Assembly: GCA_009469675.1 (NCBI GenBank)
Contig: SSSZ01000036.1
Coordinates: 1-44,176, forward strand
DNA: 44,176 bases
Direction: 5' to 3'
From: Azonexaceae bacterium
GTDB lineage: Bacteria; Pseudomonadota; Gammaproteobacteria; Burkholderiales; Rhodocyclaceae
Below are positions 44,061 to 44,176 of the stretch, piece by piece. The notes beneath the pieces were generated by a model. The model was not told where the DNA came from. It saw only the letters and a list, made by a program, of their open reading frames with translations, and did not search any database. Numbering within the stretch: position 1 is the stretch's first letter; each line of letters starts with the position of its first letter. A program made the translations under genes and the position numbers.

Positions 44061-44176
44061 GTGGCTACTACCCTCCGCACCAACGAGACGACACCGGATG
44101 CGCCCGATATCGAGACCCGCATGCGCATCGAGGTGCGCGACATCGGTATTCCGCCGCGCCCGGCGATCCTTGAACA
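44061..44176 (+). CDS. HDOD-domain protein, N-terminal fragment (runs off the window)
   Basis: GTG 44061 starts a frame open to the window end (38 full codons). After a polar leader (MATTLRTNETTPDAPDIETRMRIEV, in parts) the sequence DIGIPPRPAILEQ is the typical first helix of an HDOD domain; compare LPSMPQILLRLID in the kinase at 17.7 kb. The output domain, if any, is outside the window. It is divergent from the FIST-hybrid kinase unit and may be functionally linked to it. Confidence 0.65.
   Translation, partial: MATTLRTNETTPDAPDIETRMRIEVRDIGIPPRPAILE

Overview
The window is about 44 kb of GC-rich, densely coding DNA with Proteobacterial gene content and tRNAs very close to the E. coli sequences. 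GltX beside tRNA genes, a stand-alone ProQ-domain protein, a PsrA-like TetR regulator with a large beta-oxidation cluster, and many cytoplasmic signalling proteins suggest a betaproteobacterium, plausibly Rhodocyclales. That placement is inference from gene content; no database was searched. No phage, insertion sequence, integrase or CRISPR array was seen.

Layout. 1-1,231: the tail of an upstream gene and two unrecognised secreted proteins on the minus strand. 1,394-6,740: envelope and housekeeping genes (PbpC, a DUF3592 protein, an NTF2-like protein, a TlpA-like lipoprotein, a secreted protein, a PaiB-type protein and a FlK-like thioesterase). 6,900-11,374: an oligopeptide-type ABC importer (two permeases and one fused double ATPase) without a binding protein. 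11,420-14,939: an MltD-type transglycosylase with LysM, tRNA-Asp, tRNA-Glu and tRNA-Ala with their own promoter and terminator, gltX, and tRNA-Val. 15,039-17,369: a ProQ-domain protein, an alpha/beta hydrolase and Epd. 17,684-22,045: an HDOD-histidine kinase followed by a receiver-PAS-GGDEF-EAL protein, probably a signalling pair.

22,218-39,670 is a fatty-acid degradation region in three codirectional units. Unit 1 is psrA-like, fadE, fadI, fadJ-like. Unit 2 is fadL alone, closed by a strong terminator. Unit 3 is a FadN-type hydroxyacyl-CoA dehydrogenase/hydratase, fadA, a DUF4442 hotdog protein, a chalcone-isomerase-like secreted protein, fadD, a nitronate monooxygenase and a DmdC-like acyl-CoA dehydrogenase, also closed by a terminator. 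Together they cover outer-membrane uptake (FadL), CoA activation (FadD), and two complete sets of oxidation enzymes. AAAC-N4-GTTT-like sites lie before all three units. In units 1 and 3 they sit at the same spacing from a good -10 box, which suggests one regulon controlled by the PsrA-like repressor.

39,690-43,889 on the minus strand is a FIST-domain protein followed by a GAF-PAS-PAS-PAS hybrid histidine kinase, resembling the NosP-NahK nitric-oxide sensing arrangement. The window ends in the start of a second HDOD protein. Three copies of an imperfect inverted-repeat element sit between codirectional genes at 9.3, 32.6 and 33.9 kb.
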